Assembly (NCBI GenBank): GCA_032718475.1
Contig: JAUCBJ010003009.1
Span: 1-64,000, forward strand
Source of the DNA: Nemertoderma westbladi
Taxonomy: Eukaryota; Xenacoelomorpha; Nemertodermatida; Nemertodermatidae
Reading direction: 5' to 3'
DNA: 64,000 nt
Shown here: in pieces, positions 43,101-58,100 of the stretch
How positions within the stretch are numbered: the first letter of the stretch is position 1
Layout of the letters: every line of letters begins with the position of its first letter
Program-made: the position numbers and the translations under genes
Notes under the pieces: generated by a model
Databases searched by the model: none
Seen by the model: only the letters and a program-made list of their open reading frames with translations
Told to the model about the DNA's origin: nothing

Positions 43101-46100
43101 GCGACTTTCAGGTAGGTTCGGCAACACAGACAACTTCCAGGTAGGTTCGGGAACACAGACGACTTTCAGGTAGGTTCGGGAACACAGACGACTTTCAGGT
43201 AGGTTCGGGAACACAGACGACTTCCAGGTAGGTTCGGGAACACAGACGACTTTCAGGTAGGTTCGGGAACACAGACGACTTTCAGGTAGGTTCGGGAACA
43301 CAGACGACTTTCAGGTAGGTTCGGGAACACAGACGACTTTCAGGTAGGTTCGGGAACACAGACGACTTTCAGGTAGGTTCGGGAACACAGACGACTTCCA
43401 GGTAGGTTCGGGAACACAGACGACTTCCAGGTAGGTTCGGGAACACAGACGACTTCCAGGTAGGTTCGGGAACACAGACGATTTCCAGGAAGGTTCGGGA
43501 ACACAGACGACTTCCAGGTAGGTTCGGGAACACAGTCGACTTCCAGGTAGGTTCGAACACAGACGACTTCCAGGTTGGTTCGCGAACACAGATGACTTCC
43601 AGGTAGGTTCGGGAACACAGACGACTTTCAGGTAGGTTCGGGAACACAGACGACTTTCAGGTAGGTTCGGGAACACAGACGACTTCCAGGTAGGTTCGGG
43701 AACACAGACGACTTTCAGGTAGGTTCGGGAACACAGACGACTTCCAGGTAGGTTCGGGAACACAGACGACTTTCAGGTAGGTTCGGGAACACAGACGACT
43801 TTCAGGTAGGTTCGGGAACACAGACGACTTCCAGGTAGGTTCGGGAACACAGACGACTTTCAGGTAGGTTCGGGAACACAGACGACTTTCAGGTAGGTTC
43901 GGGAACACAGACGACTTTCAGGTAGGTTCGGGAACACAGACGACTTTCAGGTAGGTTCGGGAACACAGACGACTTCCAGGTAGGTTCGGGAACACAGACG
44001 ACTTTCAGGTAGGTTCGGGAACACAGACGACTTTCAGGTAGGTTCGGGAACACAGACGACTTCCAGGTAGGTTCGGGAACACAGACGACTTTCAGGTAGG
44101 TTCGGGAACACAGACGACTTTCAGGTAGGTTCGGGAACACAGACGACTTCCAGGTAGGTTCGGGAACACAGACGACTTCCAGGTAGGTTCGGGAACACAG
44201 ACGACTTCCAGGTAGGTTCGGGAACACAGACGATTTCCAGGAAGGTTCGGGAACACAGACGACTTCCAGGTAGGTTCGGGAACACAGTCGACTTCCAGGT
44301 AGGTTCGAACACAGACGACTTCCAGGTTGGTTCGCGAACACAGATGACTTCCAGGTAGGTTCGGGATAACGGATGACTTCCAGGTAGGTTCGGGAACACA
44401 GACGACTTCCAGGTAGGTTCGGGAACACAGACGATTTCCAGGAAGGTTCGGGAACACAGACGACTTCCAGGTAGGTTCGGGAACACAGTCGACTTCCAGG
44501 TAGGTTCGAACACAGACGACTTCCAGGTTGGTTCGCGAACACAGATGACTTCCAGGTAGGTTCGGGATAACGGATGACTTCCAGGTAGGTTCGCGAACAC
44601 AGACGACTTCCAGGTAGGTTCGGGAACACAGGCGACTTTCAGGTAGGTTCGGCAACACAGACAACTTCCAGGTAGGTTCGGGAACACAGACGACTTTCAG
44701 GTAGGTTCGGGAACACAGACGACTTCCAGGTAGGTTCGGGAACACAGACGACTTTCAGGTAGGTTCGGGAACACAGACGACTTTCAGGTAGGTTCGGGAA
44801 CACAGACGACTTCCAGGTAGGTTCGGGAACACAGACGACTTTCAGGTAGGTTCGGGAACACAGTCGACTTCCAGGTAGGTTCGAACACAGGCGACTTCCA
44901 GGTAGGTTTGGGAACACACACGACTTCCAGGTAGGTTTGGGAACACAGACAACTTCCAGGTAGGTTCGGGAACACAGACGACTTTCAGGTAGGTTCGGGA
45001 ACACAGTCGACTTCCAGGTAGGTTCGAACACAGGCGACTTCCAGGTAGGTTCGGGAACACAGACGACTTTCAGGTAGGTTCGGGAACACAGTCGACTTCC
45101 AGGTAGGTTCGAACACAGGCGACTTCCAGGTAGGTTCGGGAACACAGACGACTTCCAGGTAGGTTTGGGAACACAGACAACTTCCAGGTAGGTTCGGGAA
45201 CACAGACGACTTTCAGGTAGGTTCGGGAACACAGTCGACTTCCAGGTAGGTTCGAACACAGGCGACTTCCAGGTAGGTTTGGGAACACAGACAACTTCCA
45301 GGTAGGTTCGGGAACACAGACGACTTTCAGGTAGGTTCGGGAACACAGTCGACTTCCAGGTAGGTTCGAACACAGGCGACTTCCAGGTAGGTTCGGGAAC
45401 ACAGACGACTTCCAGGTAGGTTCGGGAACACAGACGACTTCCAGGTAGGTTCGGGAACACAGACGATTTCCAGGAAGGTTCGGGAACACAGACGACTTCC
45501 AGGTAGGTTCGGGAACACAGTCGACTTCCAGGTAGGTTCGAACACAGACGACTTCCAGGTTGGTTCGCGAACACAGATGACTTCCAGGTAGGTTCGGGAA
45601 CACAGACGACTTCCAGGTTGGTTCGGGATAACGGATGACTTCCAGGTAGGTTCGGGAACACAGACGACTTTCAGGTAGGTTCGGGAACACAGTCGACTTC
45701 CAGGTAGGTTCGAACACAGGCGACTTCCAGGTAGGTTCGGGAACACAGACGACTTCCAGGTAGGTTCGGGAACACAGACGACTTCCAGGTAGGTTCGGGA
45801 ACACAGACGATTTCCAGGAAGGTTCGGGAACACAGACGACTTCCAGGTAGGTTCGGGAACACAGTCGACTTCCAGGTAGGTTCGAACACAGACGACTTCC
45901 AGGTTGGTTCGCGAACACAGATGACTTCCAGGTAGGTTCGGGAACACAGACGACTTCCAGGTAGGTTCGGGATAACGGATGACTTCCAGGTAGGTTCGGG
46001 AACACAGACGACTTCCAGGTAGGTTCGGGAACACAGACGATTTCCAGGAAGGTTCGGGAACACAGACGACTTCCAGGTAGGTTCGGGAACACAGTCGACT

Positions 46101-49100
46101 TCCAGGTAGGTTCGAACACAGACGACTTCCAGGTTGGTTCGCGAACACAGATGACTTCCAGGTAGGTTCGGGATAACGGATGACTTCCAGGTAGGTTCGC
46201 GAACACAGACGACTTCCAGGTAGGTTCGGGAACACAGGCGACTTTCAGGTAGGTTCGGCAACACAGACAACTTCCAGGTAGGTTCGGGAACACAGACGAC
46301 TTTCAGGTAGGTTCGGGAACACAGACGACTTTCAGGTAGGTTCGGCAACACAGACAACTTCCAGGTAGGTTCGGGAACACACACGACTTCCAGGTAGGTT
46401 TGGGAACACAGACAACTTCCAGGTAGGTTCGGGAACACAGACGACTTTCAGGTAGGTTCGGGAACACAGTCGACTTCCAGGTAGGTTCGAACACAGGCGA
46501 CTTCCAGGTAGGTTCGGGAACACAGACGACTTCCAGGTAGGTTCGGGAACACAGACGACTTCCAGGTAGGTTCGGGAACACAGACGATTTCCAGGAAGGT
46601 TCGGGAACACAGACGACTTCCAGGTAGGTTCGGGAACACAGTCGACTTCCAGGTAGGTTCGAACACAGACGACTTCCAGGTTGGTTCGCGAACACAGATG
46701 ACTTCCAGGTAGGTTCGGGATAACGGATGACTTCCAGGTAGGTTCGGGAACACAGACGACTTCCAGGTAGGTTCGGGAACACAGACGATTTCCAGGAAGG
46801 TTCGGGAACACAGACGACTTCCAGGTAGGTTCGGGAACACAGTCGACTTCCAGGTAGGTTCGAACACAGACGACTTCCAGGTTGGTTCGCGAACACAGAT
46901 GACTTCCAGGTAGGTTCGGGATAACGGATGACTTCCAGGTAGGTTCGCGAACACAGACGACTTCCAGGTAGGTTCGGGAACACAGGCGACTTTCAGGTAG
47001 GTTCGGCAACACAGACAACTTCCAGGTAGGTTCGGGAACACAGACGACTTTCAGGTAGGTTCGGGAACACAGACGACTTTCAGGTAGGTTCGGGAACACA
47101 GTCGACTTCCAGGTAGGTTCGGGAACACAGACGACTTCCAGGTAGGTTCGAACACAGACGACTTCCAGGTAGGTTCGGGAACACAGACGACTTTCAGGTA
47201 GGTTCGGGAACACAGACGACTTTCAGGTAGGTTCGGGAACACAGTCGACTTCCAGGTAGGTTCGAACACAGTCGACTTCCAGGTAGGTTCGGGAACACAG
47301 TCGACTTCCAGGTAGGTTCGAACACAGACGACTTTCAGGTAGGTTCGGGAACACAGTCGACTTCCAGGTAGGTTCGGGAACACAGACGACTTCCAGGTAG
47401 GTTCGGGAACACAGACGACTTCCAGGTAGGTTCGGGAACACAGACGACTTCCAGGTAGGTTCGAACACAGACGACTTCCAGGTAGGTTCGGGAACACAGA
47501 CGACTTCAAGGTAGGTTCGGGAACACAGACGACTTCCAGGTAGGTTCGGGAACACAGACGACTTCCAGGTAGGTTCGGGAACACAGACGACTTCAAGGTA
47601 GGTTCGGGAACACAGACGACTTCCAGGTAGGTTCGGGAACACAGACGACTTCCAGGTAGGTTCGGGAACACAGACGACTTCCAGGTAGGTTCGAACACAG
47701 ACGACTTCCAGGTAGGTTCGGGAACACAGACGACTTCAAGGTAGGTTCGGGAACACAGACGACTTCCAGGTAGGTTCGGGAACACAGACGACTTCCAGGT
47801 AGGTTCGGGAACACAGACGACTTCCAGGTAGGTTCGAACACAGACGACTTCCAGGTAGGTTCGGGAACACAGACGACTTCAAGGTAGGTTCGGGAACACA
47901 GACGACTTCCAGGTAGGTTCGGGAACACAGACGACTTCCAGGTAGGTTCGGGAACACAGACGACTTCCAGGTAGGTTCGAACACAGACGACTTCCAGGTA
48001 GGTTCGGGAACACAGACGACTTCCAGGTAGGTTCGGGAACACAGACGACTTCCAGGTAGGTTCGAACACAGACGACTTCCAGGTAGGTTCGGGAACACAG
48101 ACGACTTCCAGGTAGGTTCGGGAACACAGACGATTTCCAGGAAGGTTCGGGAACACAGACGACTTCCAGGTAGGTTCGGGATTACGGACGAGTTCCAGGT
48201 TGGTTCGCGAACACAGACGACTTCCAGGTAGGTTCGGGATAACGGATGACTTCCAGGTTGGTTCGGGAACACAGACGACTTCCAGGTAGGTTCGGGAACA
48301 CAGTCGACTTCCAGGTAGGTTCGAACACAGACGACTTCCAGGTAGGTTCGGGAACACAGACGACTTCCAGGTTGGTCGGGAACACAGACGACTTCCAGGT
48401 AGGTTCGGGAACACAGACGACTTTCAGGTAGGTTCGGGAACACAGTCGACTTCCAGGTAGGTTCGAACACAGACGACTTCCAGGTAGGTTCGGGAACACA
48501 GACGACTTCAAGGTAGGTTCGGGAACACAGACGACTTCCAGGTAGGTTCGGGAACACAGGCGACTTCCAGGTAGGTTCGGGAACACAGACGACTTCCAGG
48601 TAGGTTCGCGAACACAGACGACTTCCAGGTAGGTTCGGGATAACGGATGACTTCCAGGTTGGTTCGGCAACACAGACAACTTCCAGGTAGGTTCGGGAAC
48701 ACAGACGACTTTCAGGTAGGTTCGGGAACACAGTCGACTTCCAGGTAGGTTCGAACACAGACGACTTCCAGGTAGGTTCGGGAACACAGACGACTTCAAG
48801 GTAGGTTCGGGAACACAGACGACTTCCAGGTAGGTTCGGGAACACAGACGACTTCCAGGTAGGTTCGGGAACACAGTCGACTTCCAGGTAGGTTCGAACA
48901 CAGACGACTTCCAGGTAGGTTCGGGAACACAGACGACTTCAAGGTAGGTTCGGGAACACAGACGACTTCCAGGTAGGTTCGGGAACACAGGCGACTTCCA
49001 GGTAGGTTCGGGAACACAGACGACTTTCAGGTAGGTTCGGGAACACAGTCGACTTCCAGGTAGGTTCGAACACAGACGACTTCCAGGTAGGTTCGGGAAC

Positions 49101-52100
49101 ACAGACGACTTTCAGGTAGGTTCGGGAACACAGTCGACTTCCAGGTAGGTTCGAACACAGACGACTTCCAGGTAGGTTCGGGAACACAGACGACTTCAAG
49201 GTAGGTTCGGGAACACAGACGACTTCCAGGTAGGTTCGGGAACACAGGCGACTTCCAGGTAGGTTCGGGAACACAGACGACTTCCAGGTTGGTTCGGGAA
49301 CACAGACGACTTCCAGGTAGGTTCGGGATAACGGATGACTTCCAGGTAGGTTCGGGAACACAGGCGACTTCCAGGTAGGTTCGGGAACACAGACGACTTC
49401 CAGGTTGGTTCGGGAACACAGACGACTTCCAGGTAGGTTCGGGATAACGGATGACTTCCAGGTAGGTTCGGGAACACAGGCGACTTCCAGGTAGGTTCGG
49501 GAACACAGACGACTTCCAGGTTGGTTCGGGAACACAGTCGATTTCCAGGTAGGTTCGCGAACACAGACGACTTCCAGGTAGGTTCGGGATAACGGATGAC
49601 TTCCAGGTAGGTTCGAACACAGACGACTTCCAGGTAGGTTCGGGAACACAGACGACTTCCAGGTTGGTCGGGAACACAGACGACTTCCAGGTAGGTTCGG
49701 GATAACGGATGACTTCCAGGTAGGTTCGGGAACACAGACGACTTCCAGGTTGGTCGGGAACACAGACGACTTCCAGGTAGGTTCGGGATAACGGATGACT
49801 TCCAGGTAGGTTCGGGAACACAGGCGACTTCCAGGTAGGTTCGGGAACACAGACGACTTCCAGGTTGGTTCGGGAACACAGACGACTTCCAGGTAGGTTC
49901 GGGAACACAGACGACTTCCAGGTTGGTCGGGAACACAGACGACTTCCAGGTAGGTTCGGGATAACGGATGACTTCCAGGTAGGTTCGGGAACACAGACGA
50001 CTTCCAGGTTGGTCGGGAACACAGACGACTTCCAGGTAGGTTCGGGATAACGGATGACTTCCAGGTAGGTTCGGGAACACAGACGACTTCCAGGTTGGTC
50101 GGGAACACAGACGACTTCCAGGTAGGTTCGGGAACACAGACGACTTCAAGGTAGGTTCGGGAACACAGACGACTTCCAGGTAGGTTCGGGAACACAGGCG
50201 ACTTCCAGGTAGGTTCGGGAACACAGACGACTTCCAGGTAGGTTCGCGAACACAGACGACTTCCAGGTAGGTTCGGGATAACGGATGACTTCCAGGTTGG
50301 TTCGGCAACACAGACAACTTCCAGGTAGGTTCGGGAACACAGACGACTTCCAGGTAGGTTCGGGAACACAGACGACTTTCAGGTAGGTTCGGGAACACAG
50401 TCGACTTCCAGGTAGGTTCGAACACAGACGACTTCCAGGTAGGTTCGGGAACACAGACGACTTCAAGGTAGGTTCGGGAACACAGACGACTTCCAGGTAG
50501 GTTCGGGAACACAGTCGACTTCCAGGTAGGTTCGGGAACACAATCGACTTCCAGGTAGGTTCGGGAACACAGACGACTTTCAGGTAGGTTCGGGAACACA
50601 GTCGACTTCCAGGTAGGTTCGAACACAGACGACTTCCAGGTAGGTTCGGGAACACAGACGACTTTCAGGTAGGTTCGGGAACACAGTCGACTTCCAGGTA
50701 GGTTCGAACACAGACGACTTCCAGGTAGGTTCGGGAACACAGGCGACTTCCAGGTAGGTTCGGGAACACAGTCGACTTCCAGGTAGGTTCGAACACAGAC
50801 GACTTCCAGGTAGGTTCGGGAACACAGACGACTTTCAGGTAGGTTCGGGAACACAGACGACTTTCAGGTAGGTTCGGGAACACAGGCGACTTCCAGGTAG
50901 GTTCGGGAACACAGACGACTTTCAGGTAGGTTCGGGAACACAGACGACTTTCAGGTAGGTTCGGGAACACAGGCGACTTCCAGGTAGGTTCGGGAACACA
51001 GACGACTTCCAGGTAGGTTCGGGAACACAGGCGACTTCCAGGTAGGTTCGGGAACACAGACGACTTTCAGGTAGGTTCGGGAACACAGTCGACTTCCAGG
51101 TAGGTTCGGGAACACAGGCGACTTCCAGGTAGGTTCGGGAACACAGACGACTTTCAGGTAGGTTCGGGAACACAGACGACTTCCAGGTAGGTTCGGGAAC
51201 ACAGACGACTTCCAGGTAGGTTCGGGAACACAGGCGACTTCCAGGTAGGTTCGGGAACACAGACGACTTTCAGGTAGGTTCGGGAACACAGACGACTTCC
51301 AGGTAGGTTCGGGAACACAGACGACTTCCAGGTAGGTTCGGGAACACAGGCGACTTCCAGGTAGGTTCGGGAACACAGGCGACTTCCAGGTAGGTTCGGG
51401 AACACAGACGACTTTCAGGTAGGTTCGGGAACACAGACGACTTCCAGGTAGGTTCGGGAACACAGACGACTTCCAGGTAGGTTCGGGAACACAGGCGACT
51501 TCCAGGTAGGTTCGGGAACACAGACGACTTTCAGGTAGGTTCGGGAACACAGACGACTTCCAGGTAGGTTCGGGAACACAGACGACTTCCAGGTAGGTTC
51601 GGGAACACAGGCGACTTCCAGGTAGGTTCGGGAACACAGACGACTTTCAGGTAGGTTCGGGAACACAGACGACTTCCAGGTAGGTTCGGGAACACAGGCG
51701 ACTTCCAGGTAGGTTCGGGAACACAGACGACTTTCAGGTAGGTTCGGGAACACAGTCGACTTCCAGGTAGGTTCGGGAACACAGGCGACTTCCAGGTAGG
51801 TTCGGGAACACAGACGACTTTCAGGTAGGTTCGGGAACACAGTCGACTTCCAGGTAGGTTCGAACACAGACGACTTCCAGGTAGGTTCGGGAACACAGAC
51901 GACTTTCAGGTAGGTTCGGGAACACAGTCGACTTCCAGGTAGGTTCGAACACAGACGACTTCCAGGTAGGTTCGGGAACACAGACGACTTCAAGGTAGGT
52001 TCGGGAACACAGACGACTTCCAGGTAGGTTCGGGAACACAGGCGACTTCCAGGTAGGTTCGGGAACACAGACGACTTCCAGGTTGGTTCGGGAACACAGA

Positions 52101-55100
52101 CGACTTCCAGGTAGGTTCGGGATAACGGATGACTTCCAGGTAGGTTCGGGAACACAGACGACTTCCAGGTTGGTTCGGGAACACAGACGACTTCCAGGTA
52201 GGTTCGGGATAACGGATGACTTCCAGGTAGGTTCGGGAACACAGACGACTTCCAGGTAGGTTCGGGATAACGGATGACTTCCAGGTAGGTTCGAACACAG
52301 ACGACTTCCAGGTTGGTCGGGAACACAGACGACTTCCAGGTAGGTTCGGGATAACGGATGACTTCCAGGTAGGTTCGAACACAGACGACTTCCAGGTTGG
52401 TCGGGAACACAGACGACTTCCAGGTAGGTTCGGGATAACGGATGACTTCCAGGTAGGTTCGGGAACACAGACGACTTCCAGGTTGGTCGGGAACACAGAC
52501 GACTTCCAGGTTGGTCGGGAACACAGTCGACTTCCAGGTAGGTTTGGGAACACAGACGACTTCCAGGTAGGTTCGGGAACACAGACGACTTCAAGGTAGG
52601 TTCGGGAACACAGACGACTTCCAGGTAGGTTCGCGAACACAGACGACTTCCAGGTAGGTTCGGGATAACGGATGACTTCCAGGTAGGTTCGGGAACACAG
52701 ACGACTTCCAGGTAGGTTCGGGAACACAGACGACTTCCAGGTAGGTTCGGGAACACAGTCGACTTCCAGGTAGGTTCGGGAACACAGACGACTTCCAGGT
52801 AGGTTCGGGATTACGGACGAGTTCCAGGTAGGTTCGGGAACACAGACGACTTCCAGGTTGGTTCGCGAACACAGACGACTTCCAGGTAGGTTCGGGAACA
52901 CAGACGACTTCCAGGTAGGTTCGGGAACACAGACGACTTCCAGGTAGGTTCGGGAACACAGACGACTTCAAGGTAGGTTCGGGAACACAGACGACTTCCA
53001 GGTAGGTTCGGGAACACAGGCGACTTCCAGGTAGGTTCGGGAACACAGACGACTTCCAGGTAGGTTCGCGAACACAGACGACTTCCAGGTAGGTTCGGGA
53101 TAACGGATGACTTCCAGGTTGGTTCGGCAACACAGACAACTTCCAGGTAGGTTCGGGAACACAGACGACTTTCAGGTAGGTTCGGGAACACAGTCGACTT
53201 CCAGGTAGGTTCGAACACAGACGACTTCCAGGTAGGTTCGGGAACACAGACGACTTCAAGGTAGGTTCGGGAACACAGACGACTTCCAGGTAGGTTCGGG
53301 AACACAGTCGACTTCCAGGTAGGTTCGGGAACACAATCGACTTCCAGGTAGGTTCGGGAACACAGACGACTTTCAGGTAGGTTCGGGAACACAGTCGACT
53401 TCCAGGTAGGTTCGAACACAGACGACTTCCAGGTAGGTTCGGGAACACAGACGACTTTCAGGTAGGTTCGGGAACACAGTCGACTTCCAGGTAGGTTCGA
53501 ACACAGACGACTTCCAGGTAGGTTCGGGAACACAGACGACTTTCAGGTAGGTTCGGGAACACAGTCGACTTCCAGGTAGGTTCGGGAACACAGACGACTT
53601 TCAGGTAGGTTCGGGAACACAGTCGACTTCCAGGTAGGTTCGAACACAGACGACTTCCAGGTAGGTTCGGGAACACAGACGACTTTCAGGTAGGTTCGGG
53701 AACACAGTCGACTTCCAGGTAGGTTCGAACACAGACGACTTCCAGGTAGGTTCGGGAACACAGACGACTTCAAGGTAGGTTCGGGAACACAGACGACTTC
53801 CAGGTAGGTTCGGGAACACAGTCGACTTCCAGGTAGGTTCGGGAACACAATCGACTTCCAGGTAGGTTCGGGAACACAGACGACTTTCAGGTAGGTTCGG
53901 GAACACAGTCGACTTCCAGGTAGGTTCGAACACAGACGACTTCCAGGTAGGTTCGGGAACACAGACGACTTTCAGGTAGGTTCGGGAACACAGTCGACTT
54001 CCAGGTAGGTTCGAACACAGACGACTTCCAGGTAGGTTCGGGAACACAGACGACTTTCAGGTAGGTTCGGGAACACAGTCGACTTCCAGGTAGGTTCGAA
54101 CACAGACGACTTCCAGGTAGGTTCGGGAACACAGGCGACTTCCAGGTAGGTTCGGGAACACAGTCGACTTCCAGGTAGGTTCGAACACAGACGACTTCCA
54201 GGTAGGTTCGGGAACACAGACGACTTTCAGGTAGGTTCGGGAACACAGACGACTTTCAGGTAGGTTCGGGAACACAGTCGACTTCCAGGTAGGTTCGAAC
54301 ACAGACGACTTCCAGGTAGGTTCGGGAACACAGGCGACTTCCAGGTAGGTTCGGGAACACAGACGACTTTCAGGTAGGTTCGGGAACACAGTCGACTTCC
54401 AGGTAGGTTCGAACACAGACGACTTCCAGGTAGGTTCGGGAACACAGACGACTTCAAGGTAGGTTCGGGAACACAGACGACTTCCAGGTAGGTTCGGGAA
54501 CACAGACGACTTCCAGGTAGGTTCGGGATAACGGATGACTTCCAGGTTGGTTCGGCAACACAGACAACTTCCAGGTAGGTTCGGGAACACAGACGACTTT
54601 CAGGTAGGTTCGGGAACACAGTCGACTTCCAGGTAGGTTTGGGAACACAGACGACTTTCAGGTAGGTTCGGGAACACAGTCGACTTCCAGGTAGGTTCGA
54701 ACACAGACGACTTCCAGGTAGGTTCGGGAACACAGTCGACTTCCAGGTAGGTTCGAACACAGACGACTTCCAGGTAGGTTCGGGAACACAGTCGACTTCC
54801 AGGTAGGTTCGGGATAACGGATGACTTCCAGGTAGGTTCGGGAACACAGACGACTTCCAGGTTGGTCGGGAACACAGTCGACTTCCAGGTAGGTTCGGGA
54901 TAACGGATGACTTCCAGGTAGGTTCGGGAACACAGTCGACTTCCAGGTAGGTTCGGGATAACGGATGACTTCCAGGTAGGTTCGGGATTACGGACGAGTT
55001 CCAGGTTGGTTCGCGAACACAGACGACTTCCAGGTTGGTTCGGGAACACAGACGACTTTCAGGTAGGTTCGGGAACACAGACGACTTCCAGGTAGGTTCG

Positions 55101-58100
55101 GGATAACGGATGACTTCCAGGTAGGTTCGGGAACACAGACGACTTCCAGGTTGGTCGGGAACACAGACGACTTCCAGGTAGGTTCGGGAACACAGACGAC
55201 TTCCAGGTTGGTCGGGAACACAGACGACTTCCAGGTAGGTTCGGGAACACAGACGACTTCCAGGTTGGTCGGGAACACAGACGACTTCCAGGTAGGTTCG
55301 CGAACACAGACGACTTCCAGGTAGGTTCGAACACAGACGACTTCCAGGTAGGTTCGGGAACACAGACGACTTCCAGGTAGGTTCGGGATAACGGATGACT
55401 TCCAGGTAGGTTCGGGATTACGGACGAGTTCCAGGTTGGTTCGCGAACACAGACGACTTCCAGGTAGGTTCGGGAACACAGTCGACTTCCAGGTAGGTTC
55501 GAACACAGACGACTTCCAGGTAGGTTCGGGAACACAGACGACTTTCAGGTAGGTTCGGGAACACAGTCGACTTCCAGGTAGGTTCGAACACAGACGACTT
55601 CCAGGTAGGTTCGGGAACACAGACGACTTCAAGGTAGGTTCGGGAACACAGTCGACTTCCAGGTAGGTTCGAACACAGACGACTTCCAGGTAGGTTCGGG
55701 AACACAGACGACTTCAAGGTAGGTTCGGGAACACAGTCGACTTCCAGGTAGGTTCGAACACAGACGACTTCCAGGTAGGTTCGGGAACACAGACGACTTT
55801 CAGGTAGGTTCGGGAACACAGACGACTTCCAGGTAGGTTCGGGAACACAGTCGACTTCCAGGTAGGTTCGAACACAGACGACTTTCAGGTAGGTTCGGGA
55901 ACACAGACGACTTCCAGGTAGGTTCGGGAACACAGTCGACTTCCAGGTAGGTTCGAACACAGACGACTTCAAGGTAGGTTCGGGAACACAGTCGACTTCC
56001 AGGTAGGTTCGGGAACACAGACGACTTCCAGGTAGGTTCGGGAACACAGACGACTTCCAGGTAGGTTCGGGAACACAGTCGACTTCCAGGTAGGTTCGGG
56101 AACACAGACGACTTCCAGGTAGGTTCGGGATAACGGATGACTTCCAGGTAGGTTCGGGAACACAGACGACTTCCAGGTTGGTCGGGAACACAGACGACTT
56201 CCAGGTTGGTTCGGGAACACAGACGACTTCCAGGTTGGTTCGGGAACACAGACGACTTCCAGGTTGGTCGGGAACACAGACGACTTCCAGGTTGGTCGGG
56301 AACACAGACGACTTCCAGGTAGGTTCGGGAACACAGACGACTTCAAGGTAGGTTCGGGAACACAGACGACTTCCAGGTAGGTTCGGGAACACAGGCGACT
56401 TCCAGGTAGGTTCGGGAACACAGACGACTTTCAGGTAGGTTCGGGATAACGGATGACTTCCAGGTAGGTTCGGGAACACAGACGACTTCCAGGTAGGTTC
56501 GGGAACACAGACGACTTCCAGGTTGGTTCGGGAACACAGACGACTTTCAGGTAGGTTCGGGATAACGGATGACTTCCAGGTAGGTTCGGGAACACAGACG
56601 ACTTCCAGGTAGGTTCGGGAACACAGACGACTTCCAGGTTGGTTCGGGAACACAGACGACTTCCAGGTTGGTCGGGAACACAGACGACTTCCAGGTTGGT
56701 CGGGAACACAGACGACTTCCAGGTAGGTTCGGGAACACAGACGACTTCAAGGTAGGTTCGGGAACACAGACGACTTCCAGGTAGGTTCGGGAACACAGAC
56801 GACTTCAAGGTAGGTTCGGGAACACAGACGACTTCCAGGTAGGTTCGGGAACACAGACGACTTCCAGGTAGGTTCGGGAACACAGACGACTTCCAGGTTG
56901 GTTCGAACACAGGCGACTTCCAGGTAGGTTTGGGAACACAGACGACTTTCAGGTTGGTCGGGAACACAGACGACTTCCAGGTAGGTTCGGGAACACAGAC
57001 GACTTCAAGGTAGGTTCGGGAACACAGACGACTTCCAGGTAGGTTCGGGAACACAGACGACTTCAAGGTAGGTTCGGGAACACAGACGACTTCCAGGTAG
57101 GTTCGGGAACACAGACGACTTCCAGGTAGGTTCGGGAACACAGACGACTTCCAGGTTGGTTCGAACACAGGCGACTTCCAGGTAGGTTCGGGAACACAGA
57201 CGACTTTCAGGTAGGTTCGGGATAACGGATGACTTCCAGGTAGGTTCGAACACAGACGACTTCCAGGTAGGTTCGGGAACACAGACGACTTTCAGGTAGG
57301 TTCGGGATAACGGATGACTTCCAGGTAGGTTCGGGAACACAGACGACTTTCAGGTAGGTTCGGGATAACGGATGACTTCCAGGTAGGTTCGAACACAGAC
57401 GACTTCCAGGTAGGTTCGGGAACACAGACGACTTCCAGGTAGGTTCGGGAACACAGACGACTTCCAGGTTGGTTCGGGAACACAGACGACTTTCAGGTAG
57501 GTTCGGGATAACGGATGACTTCCAGGTAGGTTCGGGAACACAGACGACTTCCAGGTAGGTTCGGGAACACAGACGACTTCCAGGTTGGTTCGGGAACACA
57601 GACGACTTTCAGGTAGGTTCGGGAACACAGACGACTTCAAGGTAGGTTCGGGAACACAGACGACTTTCAGGTAGGTTCGGGAACACAGTCGACTTCCAGG
57701 TAGGTTCGGGAACACAGACGACTTCCAGGTAGGTTCGGGATAACGGATGACTTCCAGGTAGGTTCGGGAACACAGACGACTTCCAGGTTGGTCGGGAACA
57801 CAGACGACTTCCAGGTAGGTTCGGGATAACGGATGACTTCCAGGTAGGTTCGGGAACACAGACGACTTCCAGGTAGGTTCGGGAACACAGACGACTTCCA
57901 GGTAGGTTCGGGAACACAGACGACTTCCAGGTAGGTTCGGGAACACAGACGACTTCCAGGTAGGTTCGGGAACACAGACGACTTCCAGGTAGGTTCGGGA
58001 ACACAGACGACTTCCAGGTTGGTTCGGGAACACAGACGACTTTCAGGTAGGTTCGGGAACACAGACGACTTCAAGGTAGGTTCGGGAACACAGACGACTT

